Assembly (NCBI GenBank): GCA_023230265.1
Contig: JALNXR010000098.1
Coordinates: 1 to 7,477 of the forward strand
Origin: Bacteroidales bacterium
GTDB lineage: Bacteria > Bacteroidota > Bacteroidia > Bacteroidales > UBA932
Reading direction: 5' to 3'
DNA: 7,477 bases
The position numbers were made by a program, and so were the translations under genes. This document shows, one piece after another, positions 6,275-7,477 of the stretch. Numbering within the stretch: position 1 is the stretch's first letter; each line of letters starts with the position of its first letter. Under the pieces are notes generated by a model. That model was given only the letters and a program-made list of their open reading frames with translations, was not told where the DNA came from and made no database searches.

Positions 6275-7477
6275 ATGGTCAAATCAGATATTGGTGTTTT
6301 TGGGCTGGCAGTTATGGGTGAGAATATTGCCCTCAATATAGAGAGTAAAGGATACAAGGTATCGGTCTACAACAGAAACGGGGAGGTTACAAAAAAATTT
6401 ATTCAGAGCAGAGGTGCAGGGAGAAATATTTATCCAGGATATAGCCTCAAAGATTTTATAGACTCCTTAGCTATCCCCCGGAAAATCATTATGATGGTAA
6501 GAGCGGGTGATGCAGTGGATCAGGTAATTGATTCCCTTCTGCCACATCTGTCACCCGGAGATATTCTTTTAGACGGAGGAAATTCAAATCATACAGATAC
6601 GGCCAGGCGACTCATGAAAGTGGAGGGTGAAGGACTTTTATATGTGGGAACAGGTATATCAGGAGGAGAAGAGGGCGCACTTAACGGACCCTCTCTTATG
6701 CCCGGAGGAAGTGTTGAGGCCTGGCCTCAGATTGAGAACATATTTGCTGCAATCTCTGCAAAGGCTAAGGATGGGGCTCCCTGCAGCAGCTGGATAGGAC
6801 CGGAGGGATCGGGTCACTTTGTTAAAATGGTGCATAATGGAATTGAGTATGCCGATATGCAGATTATTTCCGAGGGGTATTTTCTGCTAAAGAATCTCTT
6901 TAAGTTGGATAATACGTCAATCTCATCTCTTTTCAGAAAGTGGAACGAAGGGGAACTGGAGAGCTATCTTACCGGGATCACTTATAAAATTCTGGATTAC
7001 AGAGAAGATAATGGAGAATTTCTTATTGACAAAATTCTGGATAGTGCAGGACAGAAAGGGACGGGAAAGTGGTCAGTAATCAATGCCATGGAACTCAGTA
7101 TACCATTTGGTGTAATAGCTGCCGCTCTATTCGAGCGATCTCTCTCTTTCCGGAAAGAGCTTAGGGTTAAAGCTTCTGATCTTTATCAGACCTACTTTGC
7201 AGATAACACCGGGATTCTAAAAAACATGGATATCGGAACTGACGATATCATGAACGCTCTCTATGTATCAAAGATTATCTCATATTCACAGGGATTTTCA
7301 CTTCTTTCAGGTGCTTCAGGTCAATGGGGCTGGAATCTTAAACTCCGGGAAATTGCACGGATATGGAGGAACGGATGTATAATAAGATCTTCATTTTTAG
7401 ACCATATAGCAAATGCTTATGATAAAGACCCGGACCTTGAACACCTGTTATTGGCTGATTATTTCAAAGATCAGACA
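6275..7477 (+). CDS. gnd: 6-phosphogluconate dehydrogenase, decarboxylating, NADP-type (3' partial)
   Basis: Cytosolic enzyme of the oxidative pentose phosphate pathway: 6-phosphogluconate + NADP+ gives ribulose 5-phosphate + CO2 + NADPH. The frame stays open for 401 codons to the last base; the long-form family is about 468 residues, so about 65 are missing, including the C-terminal tail that reaches into the partner subunit's active site. The visible part aligns colinearly with E. coli Gnd as I recall it. Landmarks: Rossmann loop GLAVMG (10-15); N33-R34-N35, where NADP 2'-phosphate contacts lie in the long-form enzymes; GTGISGGEEGA with S129-G130-G131; the catalytic block K184-M-V-H187-N188-G-I-E191-Y; and KGTGKW (261-266) in the helical domain. 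ATG 6275 gives MVKSDIGVFG, matching the E. coli N-terminus; an in-frame GTG at 6269 would add only two residues. No Shine-Dalgarno is visible. It is divergent from the lipoprotein gene. Confidence 0.96.
   Translation, partial: MVKSDIGVFGLAVMGENIALNIESKGYKVSVYNRNGEVTKKFIQSRGAGRNIYPGYSLKDFIDSLAIPRKIIMMVRAGDAVDQVIDSLLPHLSPGDILLDGGNSNHTDTARRLMKVEGEGLLYVGTGISGGEEGALNGPSLMPGGSVEAWPQIENIFAAISAKAKDGAPCSSWIGPEGSGHFVKMVHNGIEYADMQIISEGYFLLKNLFKLDNTSISSLFRKWNEGELESYLTGITYKILDYREDNGEFLIDKILDSAGQKGTGKWSVINAMELSIPFGVIAAALFERSLSFRKELRVKASDLYQTYFADNTGILKNMDIGTDDIMNALYVSKIISYSQGFSLLSGASGQWGWNLKLREIARIWRNGCIIRSSFLDHIANAYDKDPDLEHLLLADYFKDQT

Noticed and set aside
6148..6357. Minus-strand open frame spanning the divergent gap and the start of gnd.
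   Set aside because: It is antisense to the conserved Rossmann region of gnd and runs through the promoter region; no independent support.

Overview
The window looks like an ordinary chromosomal stretch of a member of the Bacteroidota, probably order Bacteroidales. This rests on three things: a lipoprotein with a DUF5106 plus thioredoxin-like architecture that I know only from this group, a Bacteroidota-type -7 promoter element (TAnnTTTG) in front of it, and the absence of strong Shine-Dalgarno sequences before most starts. The DNA is moderately AT-rich. No tRNA, rRNA, CRISPR array, insertion sequence or phage gene was seen. Coding density is very high: apart from one 132-base divergent gap, everything is gene.

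Layout. (1) Positions 3-2204, plus strand: the C-terminal 733 residues of an AddB-like helicase-nuclease subunit whose start lies before the window. (2) Positions 2205-5222, plus strand: a complete 1005-residue AddA/RecB-like UvrD-family helicase with a C-terminal nuclease. Its ATG directly follows the TAG of the first gene, so the two form an operon and are probably translationally coupled. (3) Positions 5225-6142, minus strand: a DUF5106/thioredoxin-like lipoprotein, convergent with the helicase operon, with only two bases between the stop codons. (4) Positions 6143-6274: a divergent promoter region. (5) Positions 6275-7477, plus strand: 6-phosphogluconate dehydrogenase (gnd), cut at the window end and still open after 401 codons.

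Functionally, the first two genes should form an AddAB-type complex that unwinds and degrades DNA from double-strand ends and prepares 3' single strands for RecA. Both subunits keep every nuclease landmark I could check, and the AddB-like subunit has the four cysteines of the iron-sulfur staple. The lipoprotein is probably an envelope thiol protein of unknown role. The last gene is the NADPH- and ribulose-5-phosphate-producing step of the oxidative pentose phosphate pathway. Nothing visible links these three units beyond adjacency. I found no convincing undescribed system. The best leads are the poorly characterised thiol lipoprotein and the unknown Chi-like signal of this AddAB branch.
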